From contig JANCIK010000010.1 of NCBI GenBank assembly GCA_028532985.1, forward strand, positions 1,488,001 through 1,552,000: 64,000 bases of DNA, in the 5' to 3' direction. This DNA is from Stropharia rugosoannulata (lineage: Eukaryota > Basidiomycota > Agaricomycetes > Agaricales > Strophariaceae). The first letter of the stretch is position 1. The number at the start of each line of letters is the position of its first letter. Shown one piece after another: positions 1 to 10,261 of the stretch. A program made the position numbers and the translations under genes. The notes beneath the pieces are model-generated. The model was not told the DNA's origin and did not search any database. It worked only from the letters and a program-made list of their open reading frames with translations.

Positions 1-457
1 GCGACTTGTCGCAGGACATCGATATTGGAGGTGTAAAAAGACGTGGGGCCGGCAAAAAAAGGAACTACAGAGAAAGTGTCAATCCCAAAACGTTTGTATA
101 CTTCGAGTGACCGATCAGTGTACATCGGAGGGAGCGAATGGTAAAGTTACTTACAGGTATCGCGCCAGTCCCACATGAAATTAAATCCCGGGTTCCACCA
201 ACTCGTAGGTATCAAGACACCTGGAAGACTGAAAGGATGGAATGGGACACGGAAACCTGGAAGATGGTCAACAGCCTTGAAAATATGTTATATTAAGCCG
301 AAAATAAGAGTAAAGAGAAATGAAAATGAACCTTTAACCCATTACGATACGTCAATGCCTTCGAAGTGAAAAAAACAGCACAAAGAGCGAGCAGAAGGCC
401 TTGAATGATCGAGTAATCTCTGAAGAGTTGACTGGCGCTGTCAACGATGTAAGACAT
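1..457 (-). CDS. Cytochrome P450 monooxygenase, N-terminal part (runs off left edge)
   Basis: The first three exons of a P450 are visible: 457-332, 275-155 and 100 to beyond base 1. Translation gives a hydrophobic N-terminal membrane anchor (about residues 12-30), then a proline-rich stretch with PGFRVPFHPFSLPG and PTSWWNPG, then WRDTLYKRFG and a segment reading DTFSVVPFFAGP. This arrangement is typical of the N-terminus of microsomal P450s that are expanded in Agaricomycetes. The protein would be an ER-anchored haem monooxygenase of unknown substrate. The haem-binding Cys motif, ExxR and I-helix lie outside the window, so integrity and subfamily cannot be judged. I chose the Met at 457 because it directly precedes the anchor; the upstream in-frame Met at 565 would add 36 residues of less typical sequence. 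Introns are 56 and 54 nt with clean GT-AG ends. Confidence 0.85.
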
Positions 458-1589
458 GGTTGCAGATGTCGCCTGAACAGTAAACTTCAAACAAGAAAGA
501 ACAAGTGGCAGGCCAGAGAGAATGATCAGTAGAGAAACATATGCATTAAAACACTTGTAAAACACTATTAAACGGCGGCGATTTCGGGCGTCTAAGGATA
601 GGTTTCGCTTGGGACTCGCTTGGTCTTGCTTGATATCGTCTTCAAGACGAGCTCACAACCTCTCGCAACTTAGTGTTAGGCTTGTGCATTTTGCCGGGCT
701 TTTGGTAGACTCGCTATGTAGTATGTACCAGTGCCCTATGCGGTTCGCTATTCGTGCTTTTTACTAAGTACCGGGGCGTGCACAGGAGATGCCGGGTGGC
801 CGAGAGCAAGCAAGTGCAAAGTTGTCCAAAAAAGGGTTCGGAGTGCGAAAAGGCGCTTTGACACCGAAACATGCTAGTGACATTGAGATGAAGACTTCAG
901 CAAGGCCACGTAGTCTGCCGTAGTCCTCCACGCACCAGGTCGCTGTCCGGGTCGCCATCCGAGCTGGTGTAAGTTGGTGTACGCTCGTTTATGTTTGACA
1001 CATATATGTACTTATGTATCGCTGCCCGTTTCCGTCAAAATATAATTGGTTGTCGCTAAATGATAATATCATTAGTCCTGCTTCGGGGGATATTATGCTC
1101 GGCTTTTGCAGTCTTGCACTCCTATTCGTAGGTGGATAGGCACAACTTGGGAACTGAATCACAGCCCTTAAATATGAGCATATTTGGCGTGCAGTGGAAC
1201 GTTTGGTTGCAGCAATTAACAACCAACACGCTCTTTTAGTGAGGCAGCGAAAGGGGAAGAAAGTCAAAGATTGGTTGAAGAAGTTGAATGCTCGTACTTG
1301 TTAGTTAGGACTCTGACATCGGAGTCTGAGATCTGAAGTCGACAATGGTTGACAGTCACAGTTTGCAGTCACCAGTGTTCTGCAAATTATCTGGCAGACT
1401 TGCAGAGTGTACTTTTCTCTACCACGCTTCATCTGCTCCTTATAAAAATTGCACATGACGCAGTGCTCATGATCATGAGTGGGTGATGACAACTTTAATT
1501 ATAAGCCGTATTACAATACAATTACAATACAAAAAGTGATATCAAACTAATGTACAGTTCTTATTATGCTGTTAGCTTTGAATGGAAGC
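458..1589. other. Intergenic, no gene seen
   Basis: Between the P450 start and the end of the next gene I see only short overlapping ORFs of 60-90 codons on the minus strand, with no signal peptide, domain motif or plausible splicing to neighbours. The P450 promoter should lie in its left part. Confidence 0.6.
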
Positions 1590-2452
1590 TTAATGGAAGT
1601 TCCCAACGCCGCCGGTGTCTGTACCAGCGCCAATATTTCCAGCCCCGAGAGATGAGTTTGCAGGGTGGGCGCCTAATGCAGGATATATGTAAGTAAGAGG
1701 GCAGTTTGTGACTCGCCAAAGGCAACATACCATGTCCGACAGCGCGCTCGCGACGCATCAGAGCTTCCTGCTCGAGGCGCTCAGCTTCGGCAAGCTCGCG
1801 TCCTTGCAGCTTTGTTGCGGCCGCCTCGCGCTCCTTCTGCGCACCCTTGGCTTGCAGCGCCGTGCTCCCAACAAGGTTGCCGATAGTTCTCTCGACTTTT
1901 CCCGTCAGCCGCTGGCCGGCACCGCCATTGCCTGCACCGCCAGTAGCGCCGGAGGCACCTGTGGGACCTGTGCCCATGCCTGTGCTTGCACCCACATCAT
2001 GGTTGACAAAGCCTGCGGGTGGTATGCCGCGGCCACCACCCTGGTGCACTGGGCCTCCGGGCCTGGAATTAAAAGTGGTGTCGTTGTTAAAATGACCACC
2101 GGTGGGATGTTGGGTGTACGAGTCCGGCGCAAAGGTCTACAGAAGACACGAATTTTTTTTCAGTTAGCTCCGGTGTTGTGACTGGTGATGAACACTCACA
2201 TTAGTTGGGCCAGTGCTACCTCCATATCCATCATCGACGGGGCCACCAGTCTGGTAGTCGCCCGGACCAAGGCTGCTTCCTGGGAAGCCCTGGGCACCGG
2301 AATTAGGTTGCATGTGATGACGGCCTCCGCCAACTGTGTCGTTCGTGGAAGTGGTCTATAAGTTAACACGAAGATAATCAGACCTTGAAATGTGTGCATT
2401 CTGAGTGATAAAGGCTTACATCGTCTTTGTTTTTTGATCCGAAGAGAGGCAT
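1590..2452 (-). CDS. Conserved basidiomycete hypothetical protein, Gly-rich with a charged helix
   Basis: Four exons (2452-2420, 2355-2200, 2136-1731, 1672-1590) give 225 aa. The protein starts MPLFGSKNKDD and has a long low-complexity half rich in Gly, Thr, Asn and Pro. A helix of about 60 residues follows (KVERTIGNLVGS, then many Ala, Glu, Arg and Lys). It ends with another Gly-rich tail. The KVERTIGNLVGS segment and charged helix resemble small stress-associated proteins such as the CsbD-like group, but the match is weak and I assign no function. No signal peptide or membrane segment is present, so it is probably cytosolic. All three introns have GT-AG ends and phases agree. A TATATAAA lies about 86 bp upstream of the ATG. 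The overlapping plus-strand ORFs here are antisense shadows of GC-rich codons. Confidence 0.8.
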
Positions 2453-2537
2453 TATAACTAAGGAGGATGTAATTAAGTTGAAATGGTTTTGTTGTTAGAT
2501 TGCTTGGTGAAGTGATTTGAATGAGCGAACGGGCTGG

Positions 2538-2545
2538 TTTATATA
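2538..2545 (-). promoter_or_regulatory. TATA box for the MPLFGSK-type gene
   Basis: TATATAAA on the minus strand, about 86 bp upstream of the start codon at 2452. Inferred from position only. Confidence 0.4.
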
Positions 2546-3034
2546 TGTTTCGTGTTCCTGTTCGTCAGAGGAAACATGACGCAGTTTTGCATCATTGCGG
2601 GAGGGGGCTGGGAGCCTACTCCGCTCAGAGATGGAGGCGTCACGAAAGTTGGTGTAGTCCAAGTTCCAACGACAAGGATTGATCTATTTTAACTCTATAT
2701 CGTGACGTCATGAAAATGGTGTACTTGATAGCGTACTTACATCGAGGCTCAGAATGGTTTCGTTATACATATTTTGATTTATCATTATAGAATCCGTTCT
2801 TCGTCATCTCTAGGCCAGCTCTATTACACCGTAGGCTTATCCCAAACATAACAATTCAATTCTCCATAAATTATTTATGTAAAACAGAACAACAGTGATA
2901 ATATACGATTCGCCGAAAGTATGTCGGATTCGCGAAGGTAGTGTACATAAAAACGAACGGTATTGGGTTGCATCCTCCAATGATCTGAAACAAGCTCTGG
3001 GTATACAAGTGTCCTAGATGGAATATAGCAATGC

Positions 3035-6000
3035 TCAACATTGCACTAGCAGCTTATTCTTGGGTTCCGGTTGGTTGAAGCCGCCTTGGTCAGCGGGGCC
3101 CGTCCATGTCGTCAGGTTGGGGTTGGTGTACGCTTCCTGGTAACTGGAGTAGTGACGCTCTTTCAGTCATATATCACATGAGGAGGCAAGGCGAAACTTA
3201 CGTGGAAATGTACGCTTCGGTCGGGAAGTCCTTTGGATCACACCCAATGTTGATGGCGTTTGCAGGCTGGTACACGCGGATATAATCTACACTCATTGTG
3301 GATGGGAATATCAGGTCCTGGAAGTCAACAACTCCGAAGCCAAGCGAGAGCCCAAGGTTTGCAATGATGTACTAAGTTCAAGGAAGACGATGAGATAATC
3401 GCCTGTAAAGGGAAAAAAACTTGCGCACCATGGGTTCTTGTGGGATGGGACGGGTGCTAATCTCCGTAGCAGTATCTGGGCCCATAGCAGCAGCGGTAAG
3501 CGTCCATGCTAACTGATTATTCTGGACCCAGGAGATATAGCCATTGTCAAACCTATGCACAGAATACAGCCAATGGACGTAATAAATCAAATAGTCCAAA
3601 TAGAGAGGGAATAATATAACAAACCCAGTCTGGTATTCGAAGGCATATACTGTAAAGCAGCCAGATGTCAACTCGTAACATTCCTGGTTTGTATTTGCTA
3701 GACCACTAGTCGACTGCTGGAAAGCACCTGCGATATAATAAGCCCCAGAATGTCATTTTTAAAAAGCGATATTTTTTACCTCCCCGGAAAGGGTTCGAAA
3801 TAGTGTTTCCACCGTCCTGATACAAGATGTTTCCAGTTGCATTGTTGGGTTTGTAGGCGGCCTTTTGAAGCATGGATATAATTTAGTGCATTGCAGAGGA
3901 AATAACTCAATACACACATTATACGGTCCCCATTGAGCAGACATGGAAACCTAGAAGAAATTATATCAGAACACTTCTGTGGCGGCATCGATGACGCATA
4001 CCTGGCCCGTTGTACCGTCGACAATAGCCTCAAAGACATCAATTTCCGGTGCGGATCTGCCTACATACGTCCCATCGCTTGCGACTGGTCCAGGATGCGA
4101 TTCACCTTGGCAAGTACAGGCGGCTATACGATGCAAATGTCAGTTTAACGCCGTTGGTATCAACTAGTCTGACACATACAAAGTCGTTGTCCTGGCAAGA
4201 ACGACTGCAAGGTACCACTTAGCTCCTCGCGAAGTAATATATGACTGAAAAGCCAAGTCGAAACTCACCAGCTCCCCGCCGTATTTGCCATCCCCGTTGA
4301 TTGTCGCAGCGAGCGGGGTAGCGGTCCCGGGGAACGTTTGGTTGGGGAATGTTCCGACGTCACAGCTATCGTAGGTGTAAGGCCACTAGAGTGAAGTTAG
4401 AGGTAGTGTATCGGATATAAGGCGCAGACGTACCATTCCATCTAAACTTGCACCATAACCAGCACGGCCTAGTAGTAGCAAGTTTCATGTCATTAAAGCC
4501 GATAGGAGCAATAACACACCGCCACGAACGTACCGAGGTTACCCATTGTCCATCTACGCGCCAAAATGCTCGTTAGTACTTCTTACAGAGACAAAGTTTT
4601 CTCTCTTACACGGAAGGCCACAGGCCGCTGTTGTGGAGTCGGTCAATTTGAAAGTGACAGATGGTTCTATAAATAGACATACCTCACTGAAGGCGATCCG
4701 GGTAGTCTGACGCTCGCTGAAAATGATGCTAGATTTAGTTTCTGGTTTCCGTCCTAGCAATGCATATAAAATTACCTTCTAGGATACCACCGGTGAAGCA
4801 AAATTTGTTCCTTTTTCAAGGTTTCAGAAATTTTAGTAGACAATAGAGGCGTTATACACACCATGATTGGATCTACCAAGGGGAGGTTAGATGAGCAGGC
4901 AACAGTGAGTGAGATGATTAAGCTTTACCATGCCCGACATGTAAGATAAGTCATGGTTGTTGATCGGGTCGTCAACGTGCGATATCGTTAATTGTAAAGA
5001 GCCATTCGCAGTCGTGGCTAAATGACACGCAACGATTAGATAGGTATATTCTCATGGAAGACAGTCCATACCCTGCTGCGGGTCATACCACTCCAAGTCC
5101 ACCTATCCAGTGCAGCTGGTTAGCCATTATTATCAGAATCTACGTACATATGCCACTCACAGTACCCCAGTAGTGCAGGTCTACCGCTTCCCAAAACGGA
5201 TCATCACCCGGATAAAACGTTCGTCCATCGGTTTCGAACTCGTCCGAGAACACTAGTACATAATCCTGGTCGGTCTGGTAGAACCCAGAGCGTGTGTACG
5301 CCTCCTTCGGAGTGTCCGGGTCGATCAGACCGAAGTTGGAGAAGGTGGGGACTTGCCCAGTAGCATTAATTCCACCAAGGTTGAATCCTCCTTGGTTCGA
5401 CAACTTGCTCTTTGCCAGAAAATGAGAGAGGATGGGATACCCTTTTGAAAATATTTTGTGTGTCAGAGGACAGTGAAAAGTAACATTACTTGTGCTTTCT
5501 CACCAGCGCTAGACAATACAAATAGTAAGGAAGCATCAGTGATCAAGAAATTGCTTAAAAAATAATTTTGATGCGTACAAAAGTCCAAGGATTGCTGTAA
5601 CTAGTACTAGCAGGCACCCAAGGTTTGACAATCCTCGCATGCTGAAAAAATGGCCGCTGCCTGTCTCCACCCTTGGGTCATGCAGGGCATCGTCATCCTC
5701 CCGAACATTCAATGGCATACCCCACGCTGCAGGCTCCGGCCCCAAGGAATACTTAAGCACAGAATGAAATTAGATCCAAATAATTGGTTTTAATTATAAA
5801 AAGAGCACCGTACCTTTTCTGCGATCGAATGCTAATTGGTTTTGGGCTCTGTAAACCAACTGCCAAGCGACTCAAGACTACACTCACTTGGATACTTGCC
5901 GTTCTTGTCACCGTCTGGATGCTTGGCGACCTTGATATGCTCTCCGAAGACGAGCCCGCTATTGACCTTCCAGAGATACCGGCGGACCCATGTTCGGACA

Positions 6001-6070
6001 GCAGCATGCTCGAATGCGAGCCGCTCGAGGAACCCGTAAACCGTCGATTTGAATATGAATATCGCGACAT
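3035..6070 (-). CDS. Beta-1,6-glucan synthesis-associated protein, KRE6/SKN1 family (copy 1)
   Basis: Twenty-two exons give 605 aa: 6070-5888, 5831-5814, 5751-5579, 5508-5504, 5441-5161, 5102-5072, 5017-4929, 4872-4862, 4810-4776, 4716-4683, 4627-4610, 4553-4534, 4468-4434, 4385-4269, 4204-4180, 4123-4002, 3950-3918, 3861-3780, 3727-3625, 3552-3429, 3371-3202, 3143-3035. It is a type II membrane protein: a Ser-rich cytosolic tail, one membrane segment at about residues 112-129, then a luminal GH16-like domain. Family landmarks include [62 protein letters not shown] and the catalytic EIDVFE (E385, D387, E390). KRE6/SKN1 proteins act in the ER/Golgi in beta-1,6-glucan assembly. Several exons are tiny (5, 11, 18, 18 and 20 nt); exon 4 of 5 nt is needed to keep the frame. 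All catalytic residues are present, so the gene looks functional. A second copy lies at 19.2-22.1 kb. Confidence 0.93.
5504..5508 (-). other. Five-nucleotide microexon of KRE6 copy 1
   Basis: The five bases CGCTG sit between an AG acceptor and a GTGAG donor. Including them joins exon 3 (ending in two codon bases) to exon 5 (starting with two codon bases) and encodes the Phe-Ala-Gly at the end of the membrane segment. Skipping them shifts the frame. The paralogue has TGCCG in the same place. Confidence 0.85.
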
Positions 6071-6667
6071 TTCGTCGGAATTTTGAAAGGAACGAGATTA
6101 ACAAGGAAAGTAATGGTGTCTCAGCAGTTACAGTAGACAATCTCGCCGAGAAACGGCGGAGTACACACAAGGAGGAGCGATGAGCAGGGAAGAAACAACA
6201 GTCAGGGAGGCGTGGGTACGCAAATGGCAGCTGCCCTCCCGCATTCACGGTCTGGTTGTGAGGGCTCCATATGGGAAACTGTGACATAATGTCAGTTCAT
6301 CAACATAACATCTATTGTTGTATCGCCGTTATTCTTTTGCCTTGTTCTCCATATGGACAGGTAAAATGTTGTCAAATAATTGTTTTATGACCCAAAGATT
6401 GGACAGTTAGGCACTTTAATGACGCAAACCTCTAATGACTCAGTGAAAAGTGAATCTATGTACTCTTTGAAGACTTGGGAGTAGTGAAGTTGACATAGTC
6501 AAGTCATTCAACGCCTGTGATATGATCATCCGACTATCATTCGGCGTAATTCTAAAATTAGAATTTGTTGTGACTGAAATAGAATAGTCTGCGTGCATGT
6601 GTTACAAAGGGGGTCACGAAGACCGAGGGTCATTGCTGTGTTGAAATCGAGTGGCGATGTAATATAA

Positions 6668-6700
6668 TGTTTCTCTAGACTATGTTTCTCTAGACTATGT
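6668..6700. repeat. Short tandem duplication
   Basis: The unit TTTCTCTAGACTATG occurs twice back to back. It is non-coding and its function, if any, is unknown. Confidence 0.6.
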
Positions 6701-9700
6701 GATCTACTTGTATAGGTTCCTACACACGTCGCGCGGTTTTGCTGTAAATGACTATTTTTGTCTCAAGCCGCAGCACCGAGCTCCATCGACCATCATTGAT
6801 AAATCAGTCGCGTTACGCATCCAAACTGAGCCGAAGTTTACTCACAAATTTGGCCGCCTGGGTTACCAACAGTCAGAACTGAGATGCCAGCACTCACAAA
6901 TATCAGCTCCAATTCTGATGCTACTAGTACTAGTATTCAAGTAGTAGTAGAATATGCTTAGCGCGGTTGTAACATACGGAAGGGCGCTATCCTAGTAGCC
7001 ACCGTAGCACAGCCATTGAGCCTTGAGGTCTGAGGAGCTGTAGACTTGTTCCTGATCATGAACCGTGGTGCAGCTGACCCGTAACAGAATTTTTAGCGGC
7101 CACTACGTGTCGACTACAACTTTCAGCGTCCTCTGCTGATATACAAGGCATCAAATTAGCTACACTCCCCTTTTATTTGATAAGACTAGGGTGCTCCGGT
7201 TGTATAGGCCAAAATCAGGAGAGAAATATTGATAGAGTTGGTGCTAGGCATACTCCTAGGATCTCAGAGAAAAGGGTAGAACACGAAACTCCCGAGTGGG
7301 GGGTGCTGGCGAGCTATGTCACGATGTACCGTTGTGGGAGGCATGGGAATTAGTCTTCGGCGACATTAAACCGATGGCGCGCAAAGGAACGGCGGTGTAT
7401 GAGAGCATGGAGACCAGGGGGGACGCGTGCGAGACCATCTGGATGCACCACTCACTAAAGAAAAGAAAGATGAGTGTATAGGTGGGTCAAAAGGGTGAAG
7501 GAGGAGGACAAGAAGCGCAGATAAGGCGCAAGCGCCTGATCGCAGATATTACCTGAGAAAGATGTACGTGCAGGTGCGTGTGGCCATATCTCGCACACGC
7601 CACACGTACGTCCGACAAAATAGAACTTCAAAAGCCTTTTACTCAAGTTTTCAAGGGGCATAACAAGTATATGGCACGCACACGCACAAGATATAACTGA
7701 GAACGCACGCGCGCGTATACAAAGCCCTTACAGACAGGAGCGCGCAACGTATTTTGCTGCTTAAAGTTATATACAATTAAAAAGGCAGACGTGGATGGCT
7801 GTTCTGTTTACTCTGAATTTGTTTATCCCGGACCGCCTTTGCTCTGCAACAAGCTAAGTATACCCTAATCAATTTCCTCCCGTGCCTGGGTTCTAGGTCT
7901 CCTGTCTGTGGTAGAAGAGTCAACTGTTTGTAGCAGAAGAGATACGCTGACTTAATGACAAAACATGAAAGTTTGAAGCAAGACAAGGTTCTAAGTTCTC
8001 GCCGATGATTCGCGTGTTGAATGACTGGGACATGTTATGTATGTACTACGAGAAATTTACCATACTTTGTGACTTCCGTGTGGATAAGAATGAGCTATCG
8101 TTTTACCTTCGAGCATAAATGGGACTTGACGCCATTTGTACACGGAAAGAGTTAAGCTATTTGTCCTAGGCTATGGGCCACGCTTTAAGCAGAATGTGCA
8201 GTTACTAACGGCAATCCGTTCCTCCTTTTAGTGACAAGACTGCTCACACGACCACCTGTCACGGCCCTCTAGTCGAAAGACCACGTATTTTGCAGCAGTC
8301 CCCTAAACATTGTTAAACGGCCAACTCTGGTTCTTTCTTATGAAGCCTGCCACTATGGAGCCGTAAGGCTACAGGTTGCGTCGCTTTTCCAAATCCTAGT
8401 AGTTCTTTGCCGTAACTTGTTCTCAGATTGTATATTTAAACTGACGTGAGTTGCTTCGGCTTTAGTCAGTAACAGACCTGCTCATATTGCGATATTAAAG
8501 CCGCACCAATCAGCATATAAGTTTCTATTGACAGATCAACTGACCAGTCTTGAGAATAAGCCGAGCCAACTTAGCTGAGCACGACTATAGTAGAGCGTAC
8601 GCAGTCTTTCTTGGCTTCAATTCTTCCTTTGATGTCCAGTCATTCGTCTGACTAGGTATGTATTTATTCACGTACTCCCCTCGGACCCCACTTTTTCTTG
8701 TGCTTGTCACATGCAAGTTGCAGTGAGTACTGTTGTTGACTTTTGATCGAAGGCGTGGGACTCGGATCAGGCGGAGCTTATTTCCTGGTCAACGATCCTT
8801 TCTTTTCCACACTTCCACTTCCTCGAATACTCCTTCAGGACGCTTCAATCTCTATCACAAACTGTGGGCGGCTGATCCCGACTCTTGGGCGGCTGTTCAA
8901 TGCTATGTTTGCCTGCATTCTGTCGACACGGGTTCGAACGAGCCAGCAGTTACTAACCCAGTTACCCGGTCATCGGATTTACCACTTTCCGGACGGCTCA
9001 CAATGGGCCTGTATAGGCTGGGATTCCCTCGAGCTGCGGGCGCTACTGCCACCAAGGGATAAATAGTCCTTTTATAGTCAATACATCGGCATACAGCGCA
9101 GGCACACACGCTCAGGTCCACAATCGTGGTCGTCTCAAGCTTTTTGCGACAGTTTTGGTCAGATGTAGCTAATCTGACCGAGAAGGCTTCTGGGGACGAC
9201 GTTTCGTTATGTCTTGGCTTTCTATCTGTAAATAAAGATCCACGTGTGGCGGGAAAGGCGTCTACCTGACGCTGCTGCGCTCTGGTGTGAACACGGTTAT
9301 AACTTAGTGTGCCGACGTCACCAACGCTCGAGTTATTGGGCTCGCCAGCAAAGTTTCTACTGCTTCGCGTTGGAGATAAGGACTTAGCGCTACCGATTGG
9401 CTTTAAAAACGCCTTGGATTGCCAACACTAGAGCAAAGACTCTGTTTTCAAACTGTCGGTAATTGAATTGTTGTATTGTTTTTCTAGGGAATTATACTAA
9501 TAATACTTTGACCCCGCTTGACCCATAAATGTTCGCAACCTGCCAATAAACCTTTCCTGGGAAGCACTTGGCCTTATATCCTCCAAAAGACGAAAATTCC
9601 CAATCCGCAGCTGCGCAGTCCGCTTGGTCCTCTTAGCATCAGTGCATTGTCAGTAATGACACACGAAAAACCACCAAAAAATGTCGCCATCCTCCATAAT

Positions 9701-10129
9701 GACCTCCGTGAGGAGATGGTTGCGACTTCAGAGCCGGACGGCGAACTGGTGTGCCATAGCCGTGTTCGACGCCCAAATCCCTCGATCTGTCGATGCCCGA
9801 AGGAAATTGCAGGCAATTTCTACACAACCGTTCAGCGTCTTTATTCAATTATGCGGCTCCGACTTTACAGCTCCCCATGCACTCCTATGCAGGCTGCGGC
9901 CGATTGGCTATGACTTGCGTCGTGTTCTCACTACCCCAACGGTGGAGACTTCAATGAGTGGAATATCCATTCCTTGGCACGCTATTTCTATCCTCTCTAC
10001 TCACGGATGGGCGCAACATACGAGTTGTATATCCTGATGCCAAGATACTCCCATTTGTTCGACAACACCAGTCTTTGGAGAGTGCTACATGCTATGTATC
10101 TAATAATACTGAAGCTGGCCCCGGGGAGG

Positions 10130-10135
10130 TATAAA
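10130..10135 (+). promoter_or_regulatory. TATA box for the secreted repeat protein
   Basis: TATAAA on the plus strand, about 127 bp upstream of the ATG at 10262. It is the clearest TATA motif in this otherwise gene-poor interval. Confidence 0.45.
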
Positions 10136-10261
10136 GCAAGTCGTGTATTCACCCCCAGGTCTTCAGTTTCACGACTCGTCTGTATTTCTTACTCAGAAAT
10201 CCCTTTGCTTACTCGCTCATCGCAACTGGTCTAACACACCACATCAATAGTCTCTGCCAAA

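Larger units (their letters stand above)
6071..10261. other. Gene-poor interval
   Basis: About 4.2 kb with no ORF above 131 codons and no spliced model that I can support. It holds a 16-base direct duplication near 6668-6700 (TTTCTCTAGACTATG unit). The last 130 bp contain the TATA box and leader of the secreted repeat protein. The rest of the right half (8.7-9.9 kb) has several overlapping ORFs of 70-131 codons in mixed frames without recognisable motifs; decayed sequence is possible but not shown. Confidence 0.5.

Noticed and set aside
1708..2181. Plus-strand ORF of 157 codons, Cys- and Ala-rich
   Set aside because: It is an antisense shadow of the MPLFGSK-type gene, whose four-exon minus-strand model is coherent.
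8920..8960. GGTTCGAAC, resembling a tRNA T-loop
   Set aside because: The flanking bases cannot form a T-stem, and no acceptor or anticodon stem is visible.
9518..9913. Plus-strand ORF of 131 codons overlapped by several minus-strand ORFs
   Set aside because: Several equally long ORFs exist in other frames here and none has conserved features or splice continuity.
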